Assembly: GCA_025174535.1 (NCBI GenBank)
Contig: JALBUN010000010.1
Coordinates: 2,232,001 to 2,296,000 of the forward strand
Origin: Cantharellus purpuraceus
Lineage: Eukaryota > Basidiomycota > Agaricomycetes > Cantharellales > Hydnaceae
Length of the DNA stretch: 64,000 nt
Direction: 5' to 3'
Within the stretch, counting starts at the first letter, position 1. Every line of letters starts with the position of its first letter. The notes beneath the pieces were generated by a model, which made no database searches, was not told where the DNA came from, and was given only the letters and a program-made list of their open reading frames with translations. Shown here in pieces: positions 47,441 to 59,748 of the stretch. The translations under genes and the position numbers were made by a program.

Positions 47441-47991
47441 GAAACTGTCTTCCGCCGCCTAGTTATAGTGCCCTTTTCGTATCTCAACAATCACCGAGAT
47501 CTTAAGGATCTATAAAGGATCAATAAGAGAACAATGAGCAGGACATGGTCAAGGGAACGGTAGATGAAACCATGCGTACCAGACACATAGTCCAACTCTT
47601 GTCTGGTATATAAGTATGTAGAGCGTAGATACATGGCATTGACCGTCTACTGGTTATTTCAAGTCACTTCAAAGTGTGAATCAATTGAACCGAGTCCTTA
47701 CGCAATGTTCTTCCTCCATAGCCAAGTTCTAATAGCGAGTGAAATCTCCAACTTGTTGATAGAGTCGTCGTAGTCGCAAGATCATAAAATATGAATAATA
47801 AAGTCTATGTACTTATAGGAAACCCGTAATTCCCCAGCATCGATTTCTGTGGTGTCGCTGGAAGCGCCGAATGTCCGGTTAGCTGTATAGTCTGACCAAG
47901 CATATTGACACGGCAACTTCCGTTAACCAGCGCACGCACTAACCCAGCACCTTTCTCAAGCCGTCGGCGACCACCACCCTCATCGTTCAAC
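47441..47991. other. Upstream region of the eS19 gene
   Basis: No gene is seen. The last 100 bp are pyrimidine-rich (CCACCACCCTCATCG before the ATG), as expected for a fungal ribosomal-protein promoter. Confidence 0.55.
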
Positions 47992-48607
47992 ATGCCTGGA
48001 GTACGAGACGTCAGGTCAGGCATTTATAGTGCTGTTATCTTCGGCCATCAAGTGCTGACAGTTTTGTGGCAGCGCGGAGGCATTCATCGCCGCATATTCA
48101 TCCCACCTTAAACGTTCAGGCAAACTCGAGGTCCCCACATGGGTTGACATTGTTAAAACGGGCGCATTCAAGGAGCTTGCGCCCTATGATCCCGACTGGT
48201 TTTACGTTCGCGCAGGTGGGTTGACGTGGCACAGCGTACTTCTGCAGCTGCACTTGGATTGTGTCCTAACATAGCTTTTTTATCGGTACCCAGCTGCTGT
48301 CGCCCGTCACATTTACCTTCGCAAACACGTTGGCATTGGCGCTTTGGCTAAGTTACATGGGGGCCGCAACAGGCGCGGTAACCGACCCTCGCATCACGCT
48401 GATGCCTCTGCGTCAGTGCAGCGTAAAGTATGCCAAGCCTTGGAGAAGATTGGTGTCCTGGAGCTTGCAGCAGACGGGGGTCGTCGGATTAGCCAGGATG
48501 GCCAACGGGACTTGGACCGTATCGCGACGGCTGTTGTTGAGGCTGCGAGAGAAGAGGCAGAGGAAGACGAAGCAGAGGAGGAGATCGCTGAGGACGATGA
48601 TGAGTAG
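47992..48607 (+). CDS. RPS19: 40S ribosomal protein S19 (eS19)
   Basis: Three exons (47992-48014, 48073-48215, 48294-48607) give 159 residues. The protein matches eS19 from end to end: [103 protein letters not shown] and [17 protein letters not shown]. The intron after exon 1 is phase 2 and the next is phase 1, both GT-AG. The C terminus carries an acidic Glu/Asp tail typical of fungal forms. It is a component of the small-subunit head and is needed for 18S rRNA maturation. It is the one intact housekeeping gene in the repeat-rich right half. Confidence 0.97.
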
Positions 48608-50159
48608 ATTTTAATCTCTCTGTGTGGAGGCTGCGTTGCGGCATTAAGCCATTCATACCCTATAGGCGGTATGCTTATGCCATCCCAAAATATTGCAATT
48701 TTACTCTACTCTGTTTATGTCTCTGATAGGTGGTTCCACACGAACCGTCTGGTCAATCTGGGCTAATGGTGCCAGTGAATTGTGCATGGTCAGAAGAGCT
48801 CAAGATCTACTTCAGAGGGCCATTCGTATGCGTCTTCACTGAGATATCATCCAATGGTCAACAGATTTTCAATAATTGTACCCGTTGCGCATCCGCATCA
48901 GGAAGTACAAGTTGTCAAGGTGTACACTTTCAGACAGCACGTTTAGTTGACGCAGTTGTTCCAACACCGGGCCCAGTCGTTGCAGGCTTCAGGTGTCGTA
49001 TGTCGGGCATGCGCTTAAGTTCCAGATATCATTCTTCTGATCGCTCTATGAAGGCGTGCGCCCTTGGTGGGTGGGCTGTCTTGTGCTTCTGATCTGTCTA
49101 GTGCGCTAGGTGCATCTGTACCCAATTCTCTTACGCTCGTGTCCCCCCGGTCCCCTGTATTAAATCCTATTGCTCCCCCCAGGCTCGTGGTCGCGGATAA
49201 CTTAGTGCAGAGCCTCACAGGCGACACTGAAGCTATTAATTAAGGGACTTTCCTGAGGATTCTGCACCAACGAGCTTACTTGGTGACCGCACATTGTCAG
49301 TACACAAAGAAGGGAGGAGAGTAGACAGTAACAAGAATGTGGACCGCTCCCCAACGCGGTAGATGGGGGGCCCAGTCGCACTTGCGAATAAGATAGTCAG
49401 CTGCTCCTCGAGGCTGACATTGCAAGTGGGGCGAAGCCCAATGGGAAGTGAAGTTCGCATCCAAGCCAAAATTGGCAATTGTGGCTATAATTCGTGGGAG
49501 AGTGGGATCCAAACTTGCGCCTTGACCCTGGGCCAGAGCCTTGAACTTAGACGTGGGGAGAGTCACAGGAGAAGGAGGGGAAGGGTTAAGGGACTGCAGC
49601 CGTTCAGCCGTTTCGGATTTTTACATATTAGCCATATATAAACCCGCCATCAACGTCGAGCATCACTATGTCTTCCGCAGTAATCGCGGGGAGTATCGCA
49701 GCATCATTATTGTCATCTTTTAGAGGGTTTGAAGGGAGGGAGGTCCTAAACATCACTATACACATCTCGTATAATGTCAGTCAAATTTAACCACGTAGGA
49801 AGGGGATCGCTCAAGCCATACATATGACACTACGATGTCCACCCACCGCGTCTCCAACAAAGAGTCGCAGGACGTGATGCATTGATGGATGGGAGCCAGG
49901 ACCGAATCGACAAAGCACGCTCGGAGATAGACGCTCTGAAAACAAGGAGAGACGCATTCGTGAGTTGCTCTGGCTGAAGCCTTCAGAATCACGAAAGCTG
50001 TTTGGCTTAAATTCAGCCAGAGCAGCTTCCAACTCACGAATGTGCATCTCCTTAGATCTTGTTTTCGGAGCGCACACCATCTCGCTTTGTCGATTTGGTC
50101 TCGGTTCGCATCCTGCAGCTCTTTGTTGGAGAAATGGAGGGTGAACTATTAACTGGTAA
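48608..50159. other. Region between eS19 and the repeat array
   Basis: No supported gene. It contains the imperfect hairpin at 49933-50072. Confidence 0.5.
49933..50072. repeat. Imperfect inverted repeat (about 45-60 bp arms)
   Basis: Left arm 49933-49977 (GCTCTGAAAACAAGGAGAGA, then CGCATTCGTGAGTTGCTCTG) pairs with right arm about 50012-50072 (CAGCCAGAGCAG, then CCAACTCACGAATGTGC and CTTGTTTTCGGAGC). The right arm has extra bases at two places. The spacer is about 34 bp. It may be a palindromic transposon remnant. Confidence 0.7.
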
Positions 50160-52760
50160 CGTTGACAAAAATATTTGACCGCAGTTTGCAGTATTTAAGT
50201 GATGTTTCCAAACAGGACATTTATTACCGAAGTCAGGAAATCCTTGGTTTAAAAAGAATTCTGAGTGACCCGAAGTGTCGTGATCGCAACCGCGCTTGCA
50301 AAGGTATTAAGTATATATATATCCAGATGCACACGGCCAAAGCTCGGGTCTTATTTACACGAAAAATCTGCAGTAAACCCTTTACCCTTCAAAACGCAGT
50401 CTCATATGCACTTTTCCTACTGAGGAGCCGTGTGGCGACGGCGACTCAGCTGTTCGGCATCAGTTTCTTTATTCTTGCTATGTCCAGTCTCCAACGGACC
50501 AAGCGCGAAACTGAGACTCCAAGCCTCACTCGGAAGCAAAGTTCCTGGTGCGCAAATGTCCCGGATATTGAGCACCATGCGGCATGCCTACATTATTTGA
50601 ATGGTCACGAAGAGTGCAGGAGGCAATAATGGGGTTACATACGATGATAGAAGAAGTTGACATGAACCACCTGCATAAATGTTTAGCTGCAGTGAGCTGG
50701 ATGTTGAGAAGAGGGAAGGATCCACGTGCACTCACATCGTCCCACTTCCACTGAGCACTAGTGATCCGAATTTTTCTAGGAAGATGTTCACAAGCATCAC
50801 CGCTGTGGTAAATTATGTGAGTAGAAGATAAGGCGAGCAAAGTAACATGACTCACAGAGAATCCTACCATATAACGTTGACTTGATATCAAATAATATTC
50901 GAACAGCAAAGTAAACATACAGGCAAAAATAACCTGCTCCATCTCTGTCTCGTTCCAAGCATCAACGACATGCATGAAATGGAGTGGAAATACAGCACCT
51001 GAAAAAAATTTGAAGTAAAGGCGTCATATTTTTGGTGCCGATGGTCCGAGAAAACTCCCAAAACTTGACCAAGGTAAAGCTAATATAAATGGCTGCATGT
51101 GGCGAAGCTTTGAGCATGCTTCTTCACGCAGTTCTACTTACCTTGAAATACAGACGCCTGTATCCTGCAACGAATGAGTACTCCTTTCGAGTTAGGATTG
51201 AAACGGACAGACCAGTCACTGATTAAAAACTTATACTTCAGCGAAGCATAAAAGCAGCCTGACAAGAGATCTGGGAGTGGATTTGGCATGACGTTCCGTC
51301 CAAGTCCAAGACCTATCAATGTGAGGGCAGTCTGAAATTCATGACGGGATGTGAGAGCCGAATAGACATAGGAAGTCGAACGTATGAACAGTAATCTGGG
51401 CTGCGAGGAAATAGATCAGAATTCAATGAAGAGTAGAATGAGCAGCCCTTACTTAACCACAGCATGGCGAGGATAATTCTCACTGTCATGATTATATGTG
51501 AGATGATGTATCACATATTCCACCTCAACTTACTGTGACACGTTCGATTATAGAGAACGTATATACGAGTGATGATGAGCAAATCGACCACTTGAGCGAA
51601 TGAGGTGACACCCCTAGAGAGAGCTCAGAACGAGGGTTATGGCAGATAACAGGACTATGATTTACCACGACTCGAACTGAGTGAATGGTTTACAGCTATG
51701 CATTGTGATTAGTTGATCAGCATGAACTAAAGCGGAGGCTTGGAATTCATACAACTGTTTTTGGCCAAGGCATTAGTTTATAAAGGGTGAGCCGTGGGGC
51801 AGGCGTGAACCCACCTTCACAGACAAAGATGTGTTGGTGGATACTGTCGTGCTATCATCAAAGGTCACGGCACACATGATAGAGAAAAACATACCGAAAA
51901 GGTTTAGAACCAGGAAAATGAAAGAATAGTATCGTATGCACAGATACAAGATTTTAGGAAATGTCCAAGATGACCTTTGAAGACCGAGTTTCAGGTACAT
52001 GACAGTAGTCGCATACGAAGTGCGGGACACGTAGGGAGCACGCACCGCCAAATAAGCTTTACTTCCTGATCAAATGTTATCGTGATTTCATACCCAAGCA
52101 GGGCTGTTGCAGCCACTTTGGGTCGTCATCGTTAGCAGCGCACAGAATATTTGGTATGATAGCCTAAAACGTACCCGTGGTGTAGTTGTTGGTCCGTAGG
52201 CCTGAAATTATAGTAACAAGTTGAGATTGGTTCATGGTTGTGAGAGGTGGTGGGACTAGTAAACACCACGGTGAGACGTGCGAGTAACGTATCGCACACT
52301 AGCAGTGGCTCTTATTGCGATTGCGATCTTAACTGCGCCATGCATCACGTACCAATACTGGCAGTATCCTATGATGCCGAACCTCCGTATAAGTCCTATT
52401 CGGGGGTGCGTAATAGAGAGACGCCGCTGGATATACTGCATGGCTGTTCTGCAAATTGTCGGCGCTTTAGACATAAGGCGAAAGCTGACCGCTAACTTGT
52501 CACTATCTACACCGTTAGCGTCATCTCAGGGCTCTAGCGCACAGAAAAGATGAGAGGGGAGTGTTTTACTGTCGCGTTGCTTATACTTTACATGACTACT
52601 TGCAGTATTGTCGTGACAGTGGCTTCACTCTGCGGTGCGACAATTGATCATTAGTCAGCCACTGTGACAGCCGAGGTCTTCAAGTTGGGTAAATGGGTAG
52701 GGGGCTAATATAGCGCTTAACGGGGTTGAACGGACCTCCCATAAAGTGAGGCAGGTGGAT
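50160..52760. repeat. Tandem repeat unit 1 (DUF6533 gene plus flanks)
   Basis: First of three related units. Shared landmarks across units: AAATATTTGACC near the left end, the complete DUF6533 gene on the minus strand, GGTGAGACGTGCGAGTAA upstream of the gene, and a TTGAACGGACCTC-type sequence near the right end. Offset to unit 2 is about 3.80 kb. Confidence 0.85.
50526..52235 (-). CDS. DUF6533-type multi-pass membrane protein, paralog 1
   Basis: Start MNQSQLVTIISGLRTNNYTTG (ATG 52235-52233). After an intron comes the domain signature ALLGYEITITFDQEVKLIWR (DUF6533 pattern TFDxEVxxIW), then SSWTFPKILYLCIRYYSF and IFLVLNLF, VSTNTSLSVK, CKPFTQFESW, GVTSFAQVVDLLIITRIYVL, MRIILAMLWL, and an exon with CFYASLKYKFLISDWSVRFN. 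These are alternating hydrophobic segments and short loops, as in the fungal 7-TM-like DUF6533 family, whose role is unknown. The last exon ends NNVGMPHGAQYPGHL and stops at TGA 50528-50526. About nine small introns are needed, each with GT-AG sites that are kept in the other two copies. The exact C-terminal splicing is uncertain. Confidence 0.78.
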
Positions 52761-53111
52761 TGGCAATGCTAATGATGAGCAGCTCCATGACACTCGCAGC
52801 CAGGTATGACACTCGCAGCCAGAGGTATGACACATGAAAAAGGTTGAGACAGTGTTTTGAGACTCTTAAATTCAGATCTAGAGGGCTATATCTTTTACTG
52901 TTGCATTTGGTGTACCTCTCTCTGAAGCCCTCAGAGCAGCACGAAGGACAGCAACAAAACTGGACATAGGATCAACTAAGCATACGGTACCAAAGAAATT
53001 GGCGGGGTGAGCATCCCACGGGGCTGAACTTTTGCCGCTATCAGTTACGTATCAAGGATGAAAGTTCATCCTACGTACGGGGCAGCATAAGACGATTACC
53101 GACACGTCGAC
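52761..53111. other. Flank of the GH3 fragment
   Basis: No gene. A 19-21 bp direct repeat (ATGACACTCGCAGCCAG units) lies near 52788-52828. Confidence 0.55.
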
Positions 53112-53490
53112 AAAAGTGGCACCTTCAGACTTTGGAACAGCCAACATTCAGAGCATCGTCGACCGGCTCCCCCTCAAAGACGCTATCTCCCTCATGGCTG
53201 GCGTCGGCTTTTGGAATACGCACGCTATCTATCCCTCAACTCGGCGGTCCTGCCGTCGAGGTGAGCCACCGTCGCCTGCAGTGTGTTCGTTCTCATCAAC
53301 ATGTCAACGCAGGAGGTGTCCGACAGTCAGAATGGCATCAGAGGCAATTCAGCCAAGTGTCTCCTCGTGAGCAAAGTCAGGGCAACTACAGGGCTGTGGA
53401 GCAGTGTGCGACAGCATTGGCCGCAACGTGGGACATTGACCTTATTCGTTAGGTGGGAACCGACCTGGAACGTTTGAGTTAGGGTTTAAG
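53112..53490 (+). pseudogene. GH3 beta-glucosidase N-terminal fragment
   Basis: Pieces match the start of glycoside hydrolase family 3 beta-glucosidases: IQSIVDRLPLKDAISLMAGV with FWNTHAI (53150-53230), PQLGGPAVEVS in another frame, NGIRGNSAKC (near 53330-53360), and LAATWDIDLIR (near 53415-53450), with frame changes between them. The position where a start ATG is expected reads GTG (53113-53115). The rest of the gene (catalytic Asp, C-terminal domains) is missing: the homology ends near 53490 and DUF6533-unit sequence begins near 53530. This is a 5' fragment of a broken gene, located between paralogs 1 and 2. Confidence 0.75.
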
Positions 53491-53529
53491 ACTATCTATG
53501 GGATGTGTATAGGAACGTCCACACCTTCC

Positions 53530-56500
53530 CGTCAGACCTTCCAAGAAACGGCGATAGACCTCGTGGAGGATATACATACTATCAGCCATCAGGAGTTGGA
53601 AACCCTGGGCATTTAAACTCGCACTTGTAACGATTGCAAAGCTCACGATGCCATGTAATACTTGCTAGGAAATTTTCTTTACATTTTGCTTTAACGTTCT
53701 AGCTGCATTTGACAGCGGAGTGAGCCCTTATAGCGATACAAAACGTGATTCGAACTATCTGGGGCGGTTAAAACTCCTGGTAACTAATAGTAGCAATGCT
53801 GGACGTCTATGGGACAGGAAATTGGCGAGAGGACGTCCGAGTCGGATTTTCGACGGTACTGAGTTCGTCTAGGGATATCCGGCTTCTCAGGCTGTCCTTA
53901 AGACAGGGAGGGCAAGTGTAAGGGCGGAGACATATATTATAAGCCCGGTTTCAACTCACGAGAAGTCGCCTCTTGACTCGATCAAGCACTAGTGGCATTC
54001 AGTAACATTGGCAGGCAAATATTTGACCCTTCTCTTAGGCATTTTGAAGGTCCAAACAGGGCATTTATTGCAGAAATAATTGATCGACCCAAAGCGTCGT
54101 AGTCGTAGTCGTCCTTGCAAAAGTATACATACACATGCACTCAGCGAAAGTTCAGTTCTATACTGAAAATGAATAGTAAGCCCTTCCACTTCAGAAGGCA
54201 GTCCCATATGCACATGTCCTACTGAGGAGCAATGCTGCGACGCTCATTTAGTTGTTCGGCATCTGGTTCTTTCCGATTCTTGCCATTTCCAGTCTCCAAT
54301 GGACCAAGCGCGAAACTGAGACTCCAAGCCTCACTCGGAAGAGAAGTGCTTGGTGCGCAAATGTCTCGGATATTGAGCATCATGCGGCATGCCTACATTA
54401 TTTGAATAGACATCTTCGAGGAGTGCAGGTAATAATGGGGTTACATACGATGACAGAAGAAGTTGACATGAACCACCTGCATAAATTGACTGCAATGAGT
54501 TGGATGAAAGATAGATTCACGTGCACTTACGTTGACCCACTTGGGCTGAGTACTGGCGATCCGAATCTTTCTAGGAAGATGTTCACAAGCATCACCGCTA
54601 TGGGAAATTGTGTTAGTAGGAGGTAAGGCGAGCAATAACATGACTTACAGAGAATCCTACGATATAACGTTGATTTGATATCAAATAACATCTGAAATCA
54701 GGAAAGAAAACGTACAGGCAGAAATAACCTGCTCCGTCTCTGTCTCCAAGCATCAACGACATGCATGAAATGAGGTTGAAATACAGTACCTGAAAAAGAT
54801 TTGAAGTAAAGGGGTCATGTTTTTGGTGCCGAGAGTCCGGGCAAACTCCCAAAACTTGACCAAGGTAAAGCTAATATAGATGGCTGCATGTGGCGAAGCT
54901 TTGAGCATGCTTCTACAGGGAAGTTCTATTTACCTTGAAATACAGACGCCTGTATCCTGCAATGAATGAGTACTCCTTTCGAGTTATGATTGAAACGGAC
55001 AGACCAGTCAATGATTAAAAATTTATACTTCATTGAGGTACGAAAGCAGCCTGACAAGAGACCTGGGGATGGATTTGGAAAGACGGACAGTCCACTGAGT
55101 CCAAGGCCGAGCAATGTGAAGGCAGTCTGGAATTTATGACGGCATGTGAGAGCTAAATAGAGAGTAAGGAGTTGAACGTATGAACAGTAATATTGGCTGC
55201 GATGAAACAGATCAGAATTGAATCAAGAGTAGAATGAACGGCTCTTACTTAACCACAGCATGGCGAGGATGATTTTCACTGTTATGGTTTTATGTAAGAT
55301 AAGAGATTATATATTCCACCCCAACTTACTGTGACGCGTTCGATTGTAGAGAACGTATATACGAGTGATGATGAACAAATCCACTATGCAAGAGTATGCG
55401 GTGACACCCCTAGAGAGGGCTCATATCAAGAGTCATGGAAAACAACATGGCTATGACTTACCATGTCTCGAATCGATTGAATGGTTTACAGCTATGCATT
55501 GTGATCAGTCGATTAGCGAAAGCTAGAGTGAAGCTTGGGCCCCATACAACTGTTTGGAAAAACATTAGTTTTTGAAGCGTGAGCCTTGGAGTGGGCGTGA
55601 ACCGACCTTCACAGACAGGGAGGTGTTGGTAAACACTGTCATGCTGTCATGAAGTATCACGGCACGCATGACAGAGGAAAAACATACCAAAAAGGTTTAA
55701 AACCAAGAAGACGAAAGAGTAGTACCGTATGCTTAGATACAAGACTTTAGGAAATGACCAAGCTGACCTTTATGTAAAGAGCCGACCGAGTATTAGACAC
55801 AAGGCGGTGCTTGGGTTGGGCCTTACGACAACACGCACCGCCAAATAAGTTTTACTTCCTGGCTAAATGTTGTCATGATCTCATACCCAAGCAGCGTTGT
55901 TGCAGCCACTTTGAGTTGTCATGTTTAGCGGCATGTAGGATGTATGATATGGTGGCTTAACACGTACCCGTGTTATAACTGTTGGTCCGCAGGCCTGAAA
56001 TCACTGTGATAAGCTCTTGGTCCATCGATGGCGATGGAAAGGCTCCTGAGAGGTGATAGAACGAGTACGGTGAGACGTGCGAGTAAAGTACAATAGCATT
56101 CTCTGACACTATATATTACTTAACGGACTTTATGCGATCTCAGTCGAGTCATTCATGCAGAACTTCACCGATGCGTCGAATCCCCGGTATACTTATCATG
56201 TGGGTGCATAATAGAAAAACGCCGGCTAAATATGCATGGCTGCCAGTGTTCTGCAAACTGCCGGGATTTTGGACATGAGGCGAGCTGAAGCGCTGACCGG
56301 TGACCGCTCACTTGCCACTATCTACACCGTCATCTCAGGGCTAGCGGACAGAAACGACGAGATTTATTTTACATGGAAGCTTACACTACCATGACAGACT
56401 TCAACCTGCGGTGGAACAATCAATTGGTCAGCTAAGGTGTTGGATAAATCCGGGATAGTTGGAGTCGGACCTCACCGTAAGTGATGCCGATCATGACAAC

Positions 56501-56545
56501 AATGGGTGACGCCCGTAATTTGGCCATAAGCGCCTACGATATGTA
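53530..56545. repeat. Tandem repeat unit 2
   Basis: Second copy of the unit. Its left flank (CAGACCTTCCAAGAAACG onward) matches the left flank of unit 3 at about 57190, and its right end (CCGTAAGTGATGC, GTAATTTGGCCATAAGCGCC) matches the right end of unit 3 at about 60185. The offset to unit 3 is about 3.67 kb. Confidence 0.87.
54331..56025 (-). CDS. DUF6533-type multi-pass membrane protein, paralog 2
   Basis: Start MDQELITVISGLRTNSYNTG (ATG 56025-56023), then TLLGYEIMTTFSQEVKLIWR, SAWSFPKVLYLSIRYYSF, VFTNTSLSVK, CKPFNRFETW, GVTAYSCIVDLFIITRIYVL and MKIILAMLWL, ending in the shared tail NNVGMPHDAQYPRHL and TGA 54333-54331. Exon-intron order equals that of paralogs 1 and 3 and the total length (1,695 bp) is close to theirs (1,710 and 1,704). 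Compared with paralog 1 it has Asp for Asn at the second residue and Ser for Asp in the TFDQEV signature. No in-frame stop was seen in the exons checked. The function is unknown. Confidence 0.75.
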
Positions 56546-57189
56546 GTATATCACACTGTCACGCTCCCTCCCCAGGCGCTAACCTAGTCCTCCTATCACA
56601 GCCGCACCGGAGACCAGTCTCATCCAACCACCGGCACACTTTCTGCCAATGCCAAACTTACAAGGGGTATCCCCGCTCCGCCCCCCCTCTTCCCCCCGGC
56701 CTGCACTCCAGTCGAACTGCAAAGATGTCCCGCAATGACCCAGCCTAGATTCCTCAAAAACACACATATAGCCAATCACACCCCATACACTACATAGTTA
56801 CCGCATGAGCTCTCTATATCGGGGATGCGAGGAGTTTTGACCGCACCTGGAGACCAGGTGCGGGATCCCTACGCAGCAGGAGGCCAAAATGACCCAGGGT
56901 TGCAAGAACCTAAAGTGCGCTAGGTTTCGAACCGCGTCGTCAGCCATTAATTTGGCCAGATGCACAGCTCATGCCATCACACCGTCCTCTATGCCTCACT
57001 TACACCAACCATCTCACATACGCTACAATACATAATTAAGGTGCTCGAAGGGTTTGTGCACAACCGTAGATTGTTTCTCTCTCTCCTCACACCTTCTACT
57101 CATACTGTAATAGGCTGAGGTGAGATGTCCCACCTAGCTACTATTCATCATTTACACACGCGTACCAATGCCTCGATCGGCTCCTTCCC
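56546..57189. other. Spacer between repeat units 2 and 3
   Basis: No gene. It holds a perfect hairpin at 56841-56863 (CCGCACCTGG / AGA / CCAGGTGCGG) and, on the minus strand at about 56942-56932, a GGTTCGAAACC word that resembles a Pol III B box. The remaining sequence is unremarkable. Confidence 0.5.
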
Positions 57190-58001
57190 ATCAGACCTTC
57201 CAAGAAACGACAACGACAACATTGCGATAGACCTCGTGATAGATACACTGTCAGGCAATAGGAGTTTGGAAGTCCTGGGCATTTAAACTCGCAATTGTAA
57301 CGATTTCAGAGCTCACAATGCCATGCAATACTTGCTAGAATTTTCTTTTTACATTTTTTCCCTAACGTTCTAGCTGCATTTGACAGCGTTGAGCCCTTAT
57401 AGTCGATACAAAATGTGAATTGAACTATCTGGGCGGTTAAACCCCCTGCTAACAGTAGCGATGCATGCTGATTGTCTATAGGACGGGAAATTTGGCAGAG
57501 GACGTACGAGTCGGATTTTTCAATGGTACTGAGTTCGCCTAAGGATATCCAGCTTCTCAGGCTGTCCTCAAGACAGTGTAAGGGCGGAGACACATTATAA
57601 GCCCGGTTTCAACTCACGAGAAGTCGCTCAGACAGTTCGACTCTTGACTCGATCGAGCACTGGCGGCATTCAGTAACATTGGCAGGCAAATATTTGACCC
57701 TTCTCTTAGGTATTTTGAAGGTTAATTCCAAACAGGATATTTATTGCAGAAATAATTGATCGACCCAAAGCGTCCCAGTCGCAATCGTCCTTGCAAAAGT
57801 ATACATACACTAAGCGAAAGCTCAGTTCCATACTGGAAACGAGTAGTAATCCCTTTCCGCTTCAGAAGGCAGTCCCATATGCATATTTCCTACTGAGGAG
57901 CAGTGCTGCGACGCTCACTTAGTTGTTCGGCACCCGGTTCTTTCTGATTCTTGCGATTTCCAGTCTCCAACGGACCAAGCGCGAAACTGAGACTCCAAGC
58001 C

Positions 58002-59705
58002 TCACTCGGAAGGGAAGTGCTTGGTGCGCAAATATCCCGGATATTGAGCATCATGCGGCATGCCTACATTATTTGAATGGTCATCTTCGCGGAATGCAAG
58101 AGGCAATAATGAGGCTACATACGATGACAGAAGAAGTTGACATGAACCACCTGCATAAATGTTTGACTGCAGTGAGCTGGATGTTAGGAAAAGGAAGGAT
58201 TCACGTGCACTCACATTGTCCCACTTGGGGTGATCATTGGCGATCCAAACCTTTCTAGGAAGATGTTCATAAGCATCGCCGCTGGGCACATTGTGTTAGT
58301 AGGATGCAATCCAAGTAGAGCAAACTGACTCACAAAGAATCCTATGATACAATGCAACGTTGATTTGATGTCAGATATTATTCAAAAGGAGCAAAGAAAA
58401 CATACAGGCAAAAGTAACCTGCTCCATCCCTGTCTCGTTCCAAGCATCAACGACATGCATGAAATGAAAGTTGAAAGACAGCACCTGAAAAAGATTTGAA
58501 GTAAAGGTGTCATGTATTTGGTGCCGAGAGTCTGAGAAAACTCCCAAAACTTGACCAAGGTAAAGCTGATATAAATGGCTACGTGTGGCGAACTTTTCAG
58601 CATGTCTTTTGGCGGAGGTTCTACTTACCTTGAAATACAGACGCCTGTATCCTGTAACGAGTGAGTACTCCTTTCATGTTATGATTGAAGCGGACACACC
58701 AGTCACTGATTATAAATTTATACGTAAATGGAGCCTCAAAGCAGCCCGACAAGCGACCTGGGGATGGATTTGGAAGAATGGTCAGCCCACGAAGTCCAAG
58801 GCCAAGCAGTGTGAGGGCAGTCTGGAATTCATAACAGCACGTCAGAGCCGAATAGAGAATAAGGAGCCAATCGTATGAACAGCACTCTGGGCTGCGAAGA
58901 AACAGATCAGAATTTAATCAAGAGTAGAATGAGTAGCCCTTACTTAACCATAGCATGGCGAGGATAATTTTCACTGGTATGGTTTCATGTAAGTTGGGAA
59001 ATCATATACTCCACCCCAACTTACTGTAATACTTTCGATCATAGAGAACGTATATACGAGTGATGATGAGCAAATCCAGTACCTCAGCGAATGCGGTGGG
59101 ACCCCTAGAGGGCTCAGAATAAGACTTATGGAAAAGAACATGGCTATGACTTACCATGTCTGGAATTGAATGAATGGTTTACAGCTATCCATTGTGATTA
59201 GTCGATTAGTGCAAGTAGGGTGAAGCTTGGACCCCGTACAACTGTTTGGAAAGACATTAGTTTTTGAAGCGTGAGCCCTGGGGTGGGCGTGAACCGACCT
59301 TCACAGACAGGGAGGTGTTGGTAAACACTGCCATGCTGTCATGAAAGATCAGCACACATGACAGAGGAAAAACATACCGAAAAGGTTTGAAATCAAGAAG
59401 ATGAAAGAGTAGTACCGTATGCCTAGGTACAAGACTTTAGGAAATGACCAAGGTGACCTTAAGAGCCGAGTATTAGACACAAGGCGGTACTTGGGTTGGG
59501 CCATACACCAACACGCACCGCCAAATAAGTTTTACTTCCTGGCTAAATGTCGTAATAATCTCATACCCAAGCAGCGTTGTTGCAGCCACTTTGAGTTGTC
59601 ATGTTTAGCGGCATGTAGGATGTATGATATGGTGGCTTAACACGTACCCGTGTTATAACTGTTGGTCCGCAGGCCTGAAATCACTGTAATAAGCTCTTGG
59701 TTCAT
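58002..59705 (-). CDS. DUF6533-type multi-pass membrane protein, paralog 3
   Basis: Start MNQELITVISGLRTNSYNTG (ATG 59705-59703), followed by TLLGYEIITTFSQEVKLIWR, SPWSFPKVLYLGIRYYSF, IFLISNLF, VFTNTSLSVK, CKPFIQFQTW, GPTAFAEVLDLLIITRIYVL and MKIILAMLWL. It ends NNVGMPHDAQYPGYL with the stop at TGA 58004-58002. The splice sites match those of the other two copies. It is closer to paralog 2 than to paralog 1. No frame break was seen in the exons checked; C-terminal splicing is uncertain. Confidence 0.75.
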
Positions 59706-59748
59706 CGATGGCGATGGAAAGGCTCCTGAGAAGTATTGGATCGAGTAT

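Noticed and set aside
48730..49092. Plus-strand frame of 120 codons after eS19
   Set aside because: Odd composition and no family; it is not in frame with eS19 and follows its stop.
56900..56960. Possible tRNA gene around the GGTTCGAAACC word
   Set aside because: No matching acceptor, D or anticodon stems could be folded.
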